DNA of 64,000 nt from Aureimonas phyllosphaerae (GCF_900113065.1 NZ_FOOA01000003.1:364330-428329), one strand, 5' to 3'. Numbered from the stretch's first letter, positions 27,102 through 34,932 are shown. Translations and numbers: made by a program. Notes: generated from the letters alone by a model not told the origin.

Positions 27102-27860
27102 ATGACGCCGACCCCGCCCCTTGCGCCCTCCCCCTATCTTCGCGCCGACGACGAGGCCTTGGCGCTTGCCCGCCGCCTCTTGCGAATCGCGCGCCATGCA
27201 GCGCTCGCCTGGCTCGATCCCGAAACGCATGCGCCGATGACAAGCCGCGTGGCGCTCGCCGCCGACGTCGATGGCAGCCCCATCCTTCTCCTGTCGCAAC
27301 TGTCAAGTCACACCCGCGCGCTCGGTGCCGATCCCCGTATCTCCCTTCTCGTCGGCGAAACCAACGAAGGCGATGCCTTGAACCAGCCCCGCCTGTCGCT
27401 GGCGGGCTCGGCGATGGGGCCGATCGCGGGCGATGCCGACACCTACGAACGGCTCATGCGACGCTTCACGACACATCACCCCTCGGCCCGGCTCTACGGC
27501 ACCTTTTCGGACTTCTCCTGCTGGCGGGTCGAGATCGGTTCCGCCTTCCTCAATGCCGGGTTTGCGCGCGCCTATCCGCTCGGGCGGGACGACGTCATAG
27601 ACGCTGTGGACGCCGACATTCTGACGGCGGAAACGCGGGTCGTGGACCACATGAACGAGGATCACGCCGCCGTCCTCGACGGGATCATGGCTCGGCGCGG
27701 GTCGGCGGACGCAGGCTGGCGCATCGTGACGCTGGATCGGCGGGGCTTCGAGCTCGTTCTCGATAGCCGCGTCGAACGCGTCGAATTCGAAGAGGCCGTC
27801 GCATCGGCTGCAGATTTCCGATCGGCCTTCGTGGCCCTCGCCCGCGCCCTTGACGAATGA
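27102..27860 (+). CDS. HugZ-like pyridoxamine-phosphate-oxidase-fold protein with DUF2470
   Basis: 252 aa. Residues ~20-165 form a split-barrel flavin-binding-like domain ('HAALAWLDPETHAPMTSRVA', 'RLSLAGSAMGPI'). The C-terminal ~80 residues are a DUF2470 domain with the hallmark 'HMNEDHAAVLDGI'. Proteins of this build include HugZ-type heme-degrading enzymes and general FMN-dependent proteins. Neither heme nor iron genes are nearby, so a heme role is not supported here. It is divergent from mrp with 92 bases between starts. Confidence 0.85.
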   Translation: MTPTPPLAPSPYLRADDEALALARRLLRIARHAALAWLDPETHAPMTSRVALAADVDGSPILLLSQLSSHTRALGADPRISLLVGETNEGDALNQPRLSLAGSAMGPIAGDADTYERLMRRFTTHHPSARLYGTFSDFSCWRVEIGSAFLNAGFARAYPLGRDDVIDAVDADILTAETRVVDHMNEDHAAVLDGIMARRGSADAGWRIVTLDRRGFELVLDSRVERVEFEEAVASAADFRSAFVALARALDE

Positions 27861-27881
27861 ACAGGCTGAAAGACGTCCGGC

Positions 27882-28163
27882 TCAGAGCTTAAAACCGTCG
27901 GGGCAATCGGCCCGAAATCGGTTTCCGACCGCATTCTCGAAGATGCAGCGACCGCGATCCGTACCCGATTGACCGATCAGACGATCGCCCGGCCGGGCCA
28001 CGATCTCCGGCAGCCTGCCGGGCGCATAGGCGGAAACGCCACCTGAACCGAGGCCGAACACGGCGGGCAGGACATCGGACTGGCAGCCGGAGAGGACGGC
28101 ACAACTGGCAGCGAGCAGGACGGCCGGTGTCGTTCGCCTCAAAACGTTGCGCTGGCCACACAT
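27882..28163 (-). CDS. small lipoprotein, paralogue of the next gene
   Basis: 93 aa from MCGQRNVLRR; GAGGG lies about 9 bases upstream. A signal peptide with lipobox LSGC gives a lipid-modified Cys followed by QSDV. The C-terminus 'GRCIFENAVGNRFRADCPDG' shares the pattern C-[IV]-[FY]-x4-G-x-R-[FY]-x-A-D-C-P-x-G with the neighbouring lipoprotein at 28243, so the two appear related by duplication. An alternative ATG at 28187 lies right beside the preceding terminator. Function unknown; membrane-anchored in the periplasm. Confidence 0.7.
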   Translation of the reverse strand: MCGQRNVLRRTTPAVLLAASCAVLSGCQSDVLPAVFGLGSGGVSAYAPGRLPEIVARPGDRLIGQSGTDRGRCIFENAVGNRFRADCPDGFKL

Positions 28164-28191
28164 CAATTTCGCCCTCGTCCGCTTCATTGGC

Positions 28192-28223
28192 AAAAACCCG
28201 CCGGTTCGGGATGAACCGGCGGG
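28192..28223 (-). terminator. terminator between the two paralogous lipoprotein genes
   Basis: An 11-bp perfect stem (CCCGCCGGTTC / GAACCGGCGGG) with a 5-base loop is followed by TTTTT on the minus strand. It ends the 28243-28524 transcript just before the next gene. Confidence 0.88.
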
Positions 28224-28242
28224 CGATGCGACTGCGCTGACC

Positions 28243-28524
28243 TTAGTAGCCGGCGGGGCAATCGGCGTAGTAGCGCTGGCCGCGACCGTCGCGATAAACG
28301 CACTGGCCCGGACGATTGGTCGCCGCACCCAGAAGGGCGCCACCCGCGCCGCCGACCGCCGCGCCGATCAGGGCGCCGCGGGCGTTGCCCGAGATGCCCG
28401 CACCGATGGCAGCGCCGCCGAGAGCGCCGATGCCCGCCGGCACTGCCACATTGCTGTCGACCGACTGGCAGCCGGCAAGAGCGAACGTGCTGGCCGCCAC
28501 GGCGGCCAAGATCATCGATTTCAT
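28243..28524 (-). CDS. glycine-zipper lipoprotein
   Basis: 93 aa from MKSMILAAVA; GGGAAAG lies six bases before this ATG. Lipobox LAGC predicts an outer-membrane lipoprotein. The middle is a glycine zipper ('GIGALGGAAIGAGISG', 'GALIGAAVGGAGGALLG'), a membrane-associating motif shared with small OmpA/SlyB-like proteins. The C-terminal 'GQCVYRDGRGQRYYADCPAG' has two Cys spaced as in its neighbour and could form a disulfide. A strong terminator follows. Confidence 0.82.
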   Translation of the reverse strand: MKSMILAAVAASTFALAGCQSVDSNVAVPAGIGALGGAAIGAGISGNARGALIGAAVGGAGGALLGAATNRPGQCVYRDGRGQRYYADCPAGY

Positions 28525-28598
28525 CAGATGCTTTCCCAACTAACGGAGTGTCCCGACCACGCTAGATAGAGGGAGGGCAGGCAGCGTCCAGCCGGATT

Positions 28599-28889
28599 CT
28601 ATCGCGCGGCAACGAGCTGCGGCGCGTCCGTCAGTTCTACTGTCAGTTGGCCGGACCGGTTCACCGCCCATTCGACGGACGCCGACCCGTCGACCTCCGC
28701 CTGCGTCAGACCGGAACAGGTCGCCATCACGCGGCGGTCGTAGGTGCCCGACAGACGCATCTCCAGCGGCTTGGCGGCCTCGCAGTCTTCGAGCGAGCGA
28801 TAGATCGGTTGGGGAACCGGAATCTCCGTGCAGACGGAGGCGTCCGGCGAGCAACCGACGAGCAGAAGAAGAGCGGCGACGTGTTCCAT
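28599..28889 (-). CDS. small putative lipoprotein
   Basis: 96 aa. A very short hydrophobic leader (MEHVAALLLLVGC) ends in a lipobox LVGC, so Cys13 is probably lipidated. The mature region contains two further Cys ('CEAAKPLEMRLSGTYDRRVM', 'ATCSGL') and no domain I recognise. AAAGG lies 8 bases before the ATG. It is the third small lipoprotein gene in a row on this strand. Confidence 0.6.
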   Translation of the reverse strand: MEHVAALLLLVGCSPDASVCTEIPVPQPIYRSLEDCEAAKPLEMRLSGTYDRRVMATCSGLTQAEVDGSASVEWAVNRSGQLTVELTDAPQLVAAR

Positions 28890-29035
28890 GGCGGCGATCC
28901 TTTCGCCCCATTAACCCCTTGCGCCGTCAGCGGTTCCCGGTCGAAGTGGACGACGTTCGCTGGAACGGCGATCGCGTACCAGACACAGGCTGGATCGCGA
29001 GATGACGCACGGCCATCGGCCTTGCGCGCTGCATT

Positions 29036-30001
29036 TCAGTTGTCGACCAACTCGAACTGGTTGCGCGGGACGCGAAGCCAGTACTGGATGCCGTCGGGGC
29101 GGTACTCGAGAGCCGCCTCGCCGCCCACGGAATTCGGCACGATACGCTCCAGCGTCGAGGTGCCAAAGCGAGGGTCGTAGTCGACCCGCACCCTCGGGCC
29201 ATTCGATTCGCGCCAGCGCAGCATCAGCGAGGTCTGCCCCTCGCGCGTTTCGATGCGCGAGACGATCTCGATCCGTCCGCCAGGCACCGAGAGCGCGCCA
29301 TAGGACGCGGCGTTGACGGCCAGTTCGTGAAGCGCGAGCCCGACATGGAGTGCCGCGGTCGGGGTCAGATAAACGTCGACGCCCTCGAAGCGGATCTGCT
29401 CCATGCCATCGGGAGCGTACCGCTCCACCTGGAGCGTCACGAGGCTGAAGAGGTCGGCACCCCGCCAGTCGGTGTCGGTCACGATGTCTTGCGACGACGC
29501 CAGCGACTGGATGCGGCCACGGAAGCGGACAAGGAATTCCGGCACGGTCACGGAGTGACGGGCGGTCTGGCTCGCCAGGCTCTGGATGATGGCCAGAAGG
29601 TTCTTGGAACGGTGGGACACCTCGCGAAGGAGGGTCTTCAGGGTGTCCTCGCGCCGCTTCTGGTCGGTGATCTCGACCGATGTGCCGATCAGGCCGATCA
29701 CCTCGCCCTCGTCGTTCCGGTCGACATCGACGCGAACGTCGAACCAGCGCACCGTGTCGCCGCTCGCCACCGGCAGTTCGAAGCGAACGGGAGCGCCGGT
29801 CTTCAGCGTCTCGGCCTTGATCGCCTTCGCCTTGTCGGCTGCGGGAGCCGGAAGGAAGTCCTGGTCGCAGTCACCGTTGCGGGCTTCGGCGAGCCACGAA
29901 CCTTGCGCGTTGAACAGCCAGAGGTAGCGCAGGTCCATGTCCTGCGCGAAAAGGGTCATTTCGGTATTGGCGACCGCTTTGAGAGCCTTGTAGGCTACCA
30001 T
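29036..30001 (-). CDS. PAS-HWE family sensor histidine kinase of the general stress response
   Basis: 321 aa, no membrane helix, so cytoplasmic. Residues ~15-115 form a PAS domain ('LRYLWLFNAQGSWLAE', 'VIGLIGTSVEITDQKRR'). The phospho-acceptor is His130 in 'LLREVSHRSKNLLAIIQSLA', followed by the HWE/HisKA_2 ATPase with the N-box 'ALHELAVNAASYGALS' (Asn230) and a 'LRWRE' element. Kinases of this type phosphorylate PhyR, whose gene is 260 bases upstream on the same strand. A near-perfect EcfG promoter lies at 30183-30208. The ATG has no Shine-Dalgarno site and overlaps the end of a 40-codon ORF, so coupling is possible. I do not assign it a name such as PhyK, since paralogues exist. Confidence 0.92.
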   Translation of the reverse strand: MVAYKALKAVANTEMTLFAQDMDLRYLWLFNAQGSWLAEARNGDCDQDFLPAPAADKAKAIKAETLKTGAPVRFELPVASGDTVRWFDVRVDVDRNDEGEVIGLIGTSVEITDQKRREDTLKTLLREVSHRSKNLLAIIQSLASQTARHSVTVPEFLVRFRGRIQSLASSQDIVTDTDWRGADLFSLVTLQVERYAPDGMEQIRFEGVDVYLTPTAALHVGLALHELAVNAASYGALSVPGGRIEIVSRIETREGQTSLMLRWRESNGPRVRVDYDPRFGTSTLERIVPNSVGGEAALEYRPDGIQYWLRVPRNQFELVDN

Positions 30002-30182
30002 GACACAGCGCTCACGCCGCCGTGTGATCGCCTCAGCGGCGAGCCTGCCTGCGATTCGAACGACAGGGCACGGTCGAAACGGGCGCCTGAGCGTCTACCG
30101 TTCAGCCTTGCGGTCATGTCGGACGAACCTTTCCAAAAGCCAGAGGACCTCTCCCACAGGCTCTTACACGTCAATATGCGCC

Positions 30183-30208
30183 AACGGAGCGGGACCGCGA
30201 CGGGTTCC
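30183..30208 (-). promoter_or_regulatory. EcfG-type promoter upstream of the HWE kinase
   Basis: On the minus strand: GGAAC, 17 bases, CGTT, an exact match to the alphaproteobacterial EcfG consensus. It points toward the kinase gene with a leader of roughly 170 bases. Confidence 0.75.
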
Positions 30209-30264
30209 CGCCCTGCAGGGACCGGCATGATACCGGGTGGGTCCCTGCCGACGTCGAAGCGTCG

Positions 30265-31056
30265 TCAGGCCGCTTCGCGCTCGGTCTCGAAGAACAGCGC
30301 CTGGCTGATCAGGGCCTTCACCATGTCCGGATTGAACGGCTTGGTGACAAGGAAGGTCGGCTCCGGCCGCTCGCCGGTCAGCAGGCGCTCAGGGAAGGCA
30401 GTGATGAAGATCACCGGCACCGACACCTTGGCGAGGATGTCGTTCACCGCATCGATGCCCGAGGAGCCGTCGGCGAGCTGGATGTCGGCGAGGACCATGC
30501 CGGGCTTCTGCTGCTCGAAGAGCGCGATGGCCTCCTTGTGCGTGCGCGCGATGCCGGTCACACCGTGGCCGAGGCTCTCCACCATCTGCTCGATGTCCAT
30601 CGCGATCAGAGGCTCGTCCTCGATGATCATGATGTTGGTCGAGACCTGACGGCCGATATCGGCGCTCGCCTGGCCGATAAGATCGGAGAAGTCGCTCTCG
30701 CCGACGCCGAGGATGTGGGCGGCCTCCTCGGTGGTGAAGCCCTCGACGGCCACCAGAAGAAAAGCCTGACGCGGCAGCGGGGAGATGCCGCGCAGGTTGC
30801 GCGAAGCCTTCTCTTCCCAGGCCGAGACCGGCGCGTCCTCGCGCACGTTCACTTCCACCGACTGCCACAGCGAGGAGAACAGCTTGTAGAGCGAGATCCG
30901 GGGGCTTTCCTGCGTGTCGAAGAGGCTCGGTTCCGCGATCAGAGCCTCGAGGACCGCCGCCACATACGCGTCGCCGGAGGACTGCGAACCGCTCAATGCG
31001 CGAGCATACCGCCGGAGATACGGGATGTGCGGCGCAATGCGCGAGGACATCGACAT
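30265..31056 (-). CDS. phyR: general stress response regulator PhyR
   Basis: 263 aa. Residues ~1-135 are a sigma-like (EcfG-mimic) domain opening 'SSRIAPHIPYLRRYARALSG'. Residues ~140-260 are a receiver with 'IIEDEPLIAMD', phospho-acceptor Asp191 in 'VLADIQL', and 'ITAFPERLL' and 'TKPF' for the later switch residues. On phosphorylation PhyR binds the anti-sigma factor NepR and frees EcfG. Three ATGs compete; the middle one (31056) is chosen because GAGGGA lies six bases before it, while the first is too close. It is divergent from nepR-ecfG. Confidence 0.95.
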   Translation of the reverse strand: MSMSSRIAPHIPYLRRYARALSGSQSSGDAYVAAVLEALIAEPSLFDTQESPRISLYKLFSSLWQSVEVNVREDAPVSAWEEKASRNLRGISPLPRQAFLLVAVEGFTTEEAAHILGVGESDFSDLIGQASADIGRQVSTNIMIIEDEPLIAMDIEQMVESLGHGVTGIARTHKEAIALFEQQKPGMVLADIQLADGSSGIDAVNDILAKVSVPVIFITAFPERLLTGERPEPTFLVTKPFNPDMVKALISQALFFETEREAA

Positions 31057-31365
31057 GAACATTCCCTCGTAGCTTGACCGGGCTCCGCGCCCGGATCTGA
31101 CCTTGTCTATGCGGCGACGAAAGTCGGCCCCGGCCGGAGCGGCGACGGAAACGTCGGCCGCCAGTGGACTTCGCGCACCCGGCCCTAGTTAAGGCAACAG
31201 GCGCGAAACGCTAGACCTTCGAGCACAACATTTCCCTCGAGCCGTCGAGACACTTGCGAACCGACGGCGCTCCTACATCTAGCGCAGCATGCATTGCGAC
31301 AGCCGGACGCGAAGGCCGGCAGGGCGAGAGGTGGAATGGAAGACCGCAGGAACAAAGGCACCGTC
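31057..31365. other. phyR-nepR divergent intergenic region
   Basis: 309 bases without a gene. It must hold both the phyR and nepR promoters, but I see no GGAAC-type EcfG site on either strand. A 7-bp inverted repeat (GCCGTCG, 14-base gap, CGACGGC; 31241-31268) lies about 100 bases before nepR. Nothing else is recognisable. Confidence 0.5.
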
Positions 31366-31578
31366 ATGCCCGAGACCCAGGACACGAACACCTCGACGGA
31401 TTCGGATGCCGCGAACAGCCAACCGACGGACCTCGGTTCGAGTTCCGCGATCGGCAGGCGTCTGAAGGCTTATTACGACGACGTGGCGAGCGAGCCTGTG
31501 CCCGATCGCTTCATGTCGCTGCTCGACGCTCTCGATGCGGCGGAAGCCCGGTCGAAGTCGTCGAAGGAAGGAAACTGA
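31366..31578 (+). CDS. nepR: anti-sigma factor NepR
   Basis: 70 aa from MPETQDTNTS, with AAAGG seven bases upstream; an ATG at 31336 would add ten residues. A disordered Ser/Thr/Asp-rich start is followed by the NepR core 'IGRRLKAYYDDVASEPVPDR' and 'FMSLLDALDAAE', the two helices that clamp EcfG or PhyR. It is five bases upstream of ecfG, in one operon. Confidence 0.93.
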   Translation: MPETQDTNTSTDSDAANSQPTDLGSSSAIGRRLKAYYDDVASEPVPDRFMSLLDALDAAEARSKSSKEGN

Positions 31579-31583
31579 GCCAG

Positions 31584-32135
31584 ATGGCGCAGGACACCGA
31601 CTTCCGTAAAGAACTGATCGCGATCATCCCGAATCTTCGCGCCTTCGCCGCGTCGCTGGCGGGCTCTTTCGATCGCGCCGACGATCTCGTGCAGGAGACC
31701 CTCGTGAAAGCGTGGGACAAGCAGCACACGTTCCAGCCCGGCACCAATCTCAAGGCTTGGCTGTTCACGATCCTACGCAACGAGTTCTACACGCAGATGC
31801 GCAAGAAGGGCCGCGAGGTCCAGGACGTGGACGGTATCCACGCCATGCAGCTCGCGGGCCATCCGGAGCAGCAAGGCCATCTCGATCTTCAGGACTTCCG
31901 TAAGGCGTTGGAACAACTGCCCGACGACCAGCGCGAGGCGCTGATCCTGATCGGCGCGTCCGGTTTCTCCTACGAGGAAGCCGCCGAGATCTGCAAATGC
32001 GCCGTCGGCACGATCAAGAGCCGCGTCTCGCGGGCCCGCACCCGCATGGCCGACCTCCTCGGCATCGAGGGCGACGGAGAGTTCGGGCCCGATTCGATCT
32101 CGTCGCAAATAATCGGGGTCGCTCCGGCCGCCTGA
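31584..32135 (+). CDS. ecfG: general stress ECF sigma factor EcfG
   Basis: 183 aa. Region sigma2 shows 'FDRADDLVQETLVKAWDKQH' and 'LKAWLFTILRNEFYTQMRKK'. Region sigma4 shows 'LPDDQREALILIGASGFSYE' and 'VGTIKSRVSRARTRM'. It directs RNA polymerase to GGAAC / CGTT promoters when PhyR removes NepR. Four such sites are recognisable in this window (kinase, DUF1328, PRC-barrel, Mn catalase). Confidence 0.95.
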   Translation: MAQDTDFRKELIAIIPNLRAFAASLAGSFDRADDLVQETLVKAWDKQHTFQPGTNLKAWLFTILRNEFYTQMRKKGREVQDVDGIHAMQLAGHPEQQGHLDLQDFRKALEQLPDDQREALILIGASGFSYEEAAEICKCAVGTIKSRVSRARTRMADLLGIEGDGEFGPDSISSQIIGVAPAA

Positions 32136-32218
32136 CAGGGAACTTCCTTGGCAGGCAAACGATTTCCGCAAACAGGGACGGCCGCGGCCAACCCGTCAAC
32201 GTAAGAGGACCAGTACCC

Positions 32219-32542
32219 ATGTCGAACACCACGTCCAACGAGTTCTCGACCGGCGCGAGCACCGGTGCCGATCGCGCCGAACTCGAGGCGCAGATCTCCA
32301 AGCTGCGGGAGGACGTGGCCGGCGTCACCGAGACGCTCAAGTCGATGGCGACAAACCGTGCCGAGAACGCGAAGCAGCAGGCCTACCAGTTGCGCGACGA
32401 GGGCGAGCGCTACTTCCGTCAGGCGCAGGAGACCGTCAGCGAATTCGAGGAAGAGGTCAGCGAGCGCGTTCGCGCCGAGCCGATCAAGAGCATCCTGATC
32501 GCCGCTGCCGTCGGCTACGTCTACGCCCGCCTCTTCCGCTAA
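32219..32542 (+). CDS. DUF883/ElaB-like small membrane protein
   Basis: 107 aa. A long amphipathic coiled-coil region ('DRAELEAQISKLREDVAGVT', 'YFRQAQETVSEFEEEVSERV') ends in 'EPIKSILIAAAVGYVYARLF', the C-terminal membrane anchor typical of the ElaB/YqjD/DUF883 group. Members bind ribosomes or membranes in stationary phase. It is separated from ecfG by 83 bases that contain GGAAC-N16-CGAT (32139-32163), a weak EcfG-like site. It forms a unit with the holin-like gene. Confidence 0.82.
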   Translation: MSNTTSNEFSTGASTGADRAELEAQISKLREDVAGVTETLKSMATNRAENAKQQAYQLRDEGERYFRQAQETVSEFEEEVSERVRAEPIKSILIAAAVGYVYARLFR

Positions 32543-32554
32543 GCCGTTCGCGCG

Positions 32555-33004
32555 ATGGTGTTCCAACTCATCTCGCGACTCCTGACGGGCGAGGCGTCGA
32601 TCTATTTCGCGAGGCTGCGAACGATCGCCACGATCTACGTGGTGATGGGCATCTTCGCCCTGGCGATGCTGTTCTTCCTATTCCTGGCTCTGTTTGCCTG
32701 GATCGCACATAGCATCGGCGTCGTCGCGACAGCCCTGATCTTCGCCGCTGCCTGCCTCGTCATCCTGATCGGCGTCTACATCTTCCTCACGATCGCCCGA
32801 CGTCCGCCTCGGCGCAGGGCTCGCGAGCGGATGCAGAGCGATGTGGCCTCGATCGCCTCGGTTGCGGCGGTATCCAATCTGCCGCTCCTGTTCCGGAGCC
32901 TTCGGCGGAGGAAGTCGCTGCTGATCGTACCGGTCGCCGCAGCTTCGGTCTGGGGCGTATTCCGTGTGCTCCAGAACTGGCGGGACGGCGGCTACGGCCG
33001 CTGA
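32555..33004 (+). CDS. holin-superfamily III-like membrane protein
   Basis: 149 aa. Two adjacent helices (about residues 25-50 and 55-82: 'IYVVMGIFALAMLFFLFLAL', 'VATALIFAAACLVILIGVYI') are followed by a basic segment and a third weak helix. This is the layout of the 'phage holin family / Holin-X' proteins that commonly accompany DUF883 genes in alphaproteobacteria. No phage gene is nearby, so a lysis role is unlikely; it is more likely a stress-associated envelope protein. A terminator follows. Confidence 0.75.
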   Translation: MVFQLISRLLTGEASIYFARLRTIATIYVVMGIFALAMLFFLFLALFAWIAHSIGVVATALIFAAACLVILIGVYIFLTIARRPPRRRARERMQSDVASIASVAAVSNLPLLFRSLRRRKSLLIVPVAAASVWGVFRVLQNWRDGGYGR

Positions 33005-33024
33005 ACCGCGAGGACCGATCCCAG

Positions 33025-33053
33025 CGGCGCGCCTGAACCGGGCGCGCCGTTTT
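33025..33053 (+). terminator. terminator of the nepR-ecfG-DUF883-holin unit
   Basis: A 9-bp perfect stem (CGGCGCGCC / GGCGCGCCG) with a 7-base loop is followed by TTTT on the plus strand. Confidence 0.85.
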
Positions 33054-33163
33054 CATATCACGAGCGCATGATCCTCGGCGATTCTCGCCTGTCCCGGGAT
33101 CGTTTCCACCGCTGCAAAGTTATTTCATCGACGGCGCGCAGGCGCGAGCAACGGAGTATCTTC

Positions 33164-33421
33164 ATGGCTGAACTCAGAACCGACAAAGCCCGCCAGGGTC
33201 GAACCGGCCGCCCGGTGCTTTACGTGCTGATCGCTGGCCTCGCCCTCTGCCTCGTCGTCTTCATCGGGCTGCAGTTCTACAACGCGAGCCAGCCCGACCA
33301 GAACATCAACGGCGTCGAGGCGTCGGACACCACGGCAGCGCCAGCAACACCGACCAGCACGCAGACCGGCGTCGTCTCGCCGAGCGCACCTGCGTCCGGA
33401 ACGACCAACAGCGCGAACTGA
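33164..33421 (+). CDS. small single-pass membrane protein
   Basis: 85 aa from MAELRTDKARQG, with GGAG about 8 bases upstream. A basic N-terminus, one helix ('VLYVLIAGLALCLVVFIGLQ') and a Thr/Ala/Pro/Ser-rich tail give a protein anchored by its N-terminus with an unstructured periplasmic tail. Family unknown to me. It lies between stress-response genes and so may belong to the same regulon, but I see no convincing EcfG site upstream. Confidence 0.7.
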   Translation: MAELRTDKARQGRTGRPVLYVLIAGLALCLVVFIGLQFYNASQPDQNINGVEASDTTAAPATPTSTQTGVVSPSAPASGTTNSAN

Positions 33422-33445
33422 CCAGCATCCGCGGAGCCAAACGTC

Positions 33446-33727
33446 ATGAGCAGCACTTTCGATGACAGGCTTTCGAGCCCCGACGAGATTGCTGCGAATC
33501 TCGCCGGGCATGACGACCGGCTCCGCGACATTCTTGCCGACCCCGCCCTGCCGGATCGTGACAAGCGTCAGGCGATCCAGGAGGCGCTGGACGAACTACA
33601 GCGCGAGCGTGGCGACGAGCCCGCAGCGGCCTACGAAACGCTGGAACAACGTTTCTTCGATGCCTTGTCCCTCCTTGCCGAGGGCGGGCACGACTACGAA
33701 GAATTCTCGCGCGCGGACAAGCCGTAA
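33446..33727 (+). CDS. small acidic cytoplasmic protein, unknown
   Basis: 93 aa, highly charged and helical ('LRDILADPALPDRDKRQAIQ', 'LDELQRERGDEPAAAYETLE'), with no signal or membrane segment. It follows the 33164 gene by 24 bases and may be co-transcribed. I recognise no family. Confidence 0.6.
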   Translation: MSSTFDDRLSSPDEIAANLAGHDDRLRDILADPALPDRDKRQAIQEALDELQRERGDEPAAAYETLEQRFFDALSLLAEGGHDYEEFSRADKP

Positions 33728-33874
33728 CCGGCCGATGACCTCATGGACACGAACGATCTCCGCCGGTGAGGCAGGGGGTTTAGCGCAGTCGGAATGACTG
33801 TCGGCAAGCGTATCGCATTGCCGATCGCCGCTGTCCGTCTCACATAGCGCACGCGAATGTCGTGCGCGGCGCAC

Positions 33875-34783
33875 TCAAAACGTCGCCTCCTCCGGCACCA
33901 GAACCTTTAGGCCGCGCGGGTGGATCTTGACCTCGGACCGCCGATCGAGAGCGCGCAACTCGCCGTCCATCACGGAACGGTTCCGGCTCTTGGAACGCCG
34001 GTGCTCGATGACGATCTCGTCTGCCGTGATGACGGTGAGGTTATCCGTATCCTTCCAGGCGCCGCGCATCATGTCCACCGTCGTCTTCAGGACAGCGAGC
34101 CGGCTCGTCGCCCGCATGATGTAGATTCCAAGCTTCCCGCCCTGCGGATCGTCCGCATATGGCAGATGCCCGTCGCCGTAGATGTTGTTGGAAATGGCGA
34201 CGGCTGGTGTGCGGACCACCTGTGCCTTGCCGTCGATCTCGAAGCGCAGATCGACCATCGGCAAGGCGCCGGCCGCCGTCACGACGGCCCGTGCACTCGC
34301 CCACATCTTGCCGATGCGCGAGCTGTAGTCCAGCTTCTCGCGCGTTCTGACCATGCGTGCATGCATGCCGACGGCGAACTGGTGGACAAAGTAACGCCCA
34401 TTCACGCTGGCGATGTCGACGTCCGTGATCCGGCCGTTTGCCAGCGCCTTCACCGCCGGGTCGAGACCCATCGGAATCTGCAGCGAGCGGGCAAAGAGGT
34501 TCATTGTGCCCGCCGGCAGGATGCCGAGTGCGATCTGCGTTCCGGCAACGGCCGCCGCGGCGGACGACACCGTCCCATCCCCGCCGCCGACCATCAGGAC
34601 GTCGAGGTCGTCGCGTCGGGCCTGCCGTTCGATGCTTTCGCCGACTTCGGGTCCGTCCACGAGTTCGACCTCGGCCTCGTGGCCGTGGAGCTGGAACTCG
34701 CCTCGGATCGCCGAGCTGAGGAGCTCGAGGTCCGTGGTGCGCAGGGTGCCGCCGTGCCGGTTGAGGATGGCGTGGACTTTCAT
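33875..34783 (-). CDS. diacylglycerol kinase family lipid kinase
   Basis: 302 aa. The nucleotide-binding motif 'MVGGGDGTVSSAAAAV' (residues 65-80) and 'LGILPAGTMNLFARSLQIP' identify the DAGK_cat/YegS-type fold. 'VDIASVNGRYFVHQFAVGMH' and 'NNIYGDGH' are further family landmarks. It phosphorylates diacylglycerol, ceramide or sphingosine-like lipids; which one cannot be told. It is convergent with the 33446 gene and divergent from the DUF1328 gene. Confidence 0.92.
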   Translation of the reverse strand: MKVHAILNRHGGTLRTTDLELLSSAIRGEFQLHGHEAEVELVDGPEVGESIERQARRDDLDVLMVGGGDGTVSSAAAAVAGTQIALGILPAGTMNLFARSLQIPMGLDPAVKALANGRITDVDIASVNGRYFVHQFAVGMHARMVRTREKLDYSSRIGKMWASARAVVTAAGALPMVDLRFEIDGKAQVVRTPAVAISNNIYGDGHLPYADDPQGGKLGIYIMRATSRLAVLKTTVDMMRGAWKDTDNLTVITADEIVIEHRRSKSRNRSVMDGELRALDRRSEVKIHPRGLKVLVPEEATF

Positions 34784-34870
34784 GACCTGCGCAAAACTCC
34801 GTTGCGATGCTCGCCGGCCATATGGTGCGGAGCGGCGATCCGAAAATGCCTGCCGACCGCCCCTGCGCTG

Positions 34871-34896
34871 GGAACTTCGAAGAACCGCTTCCCGTT
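34871..34896 (+). promoter_or_regulatory. EcfG-type promoter upstream of the DUF1328 gene
   Basis: GGAAC, 17 bases, CGTT on the plus strand: an exact EcfG consensus match ending 36 bases before the DUF1328 ATG. Confidence 0.78.
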
Positions 34897-34932
34897 CTCC
34901 GCCGCAGCAAGTTCAGTCTGTGGAGTTTCGCA

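Noticed and set aside
27102..27860. Heme oxygenase (HugZ) assignment
   Set aside because: Only the fold and DUF2470 domain are visible. No heme uptake genes are adjacent, so a specific heme role is not supported.
31142..31155. CGACG-GAAA-CGTCG hairpin in the phyR-nepR gap
   Set aside because: The stem is only 5 bp and is common in GC-rich sequence; no regulatory meaning can be claimed.
32139..32163. GGAAC-N16-CGAT before the DUF883-like gene
   Set aside because: The -10 element has a mismatch at a conserved T; kept only as a weak remark and not listed as a promoter.
32555..33004. Holin-like protein as a sign of prophage
   Set aside because: No integrase, capsid, tail or lysis genes are nearby, and the gene sits in the stress-response unit.
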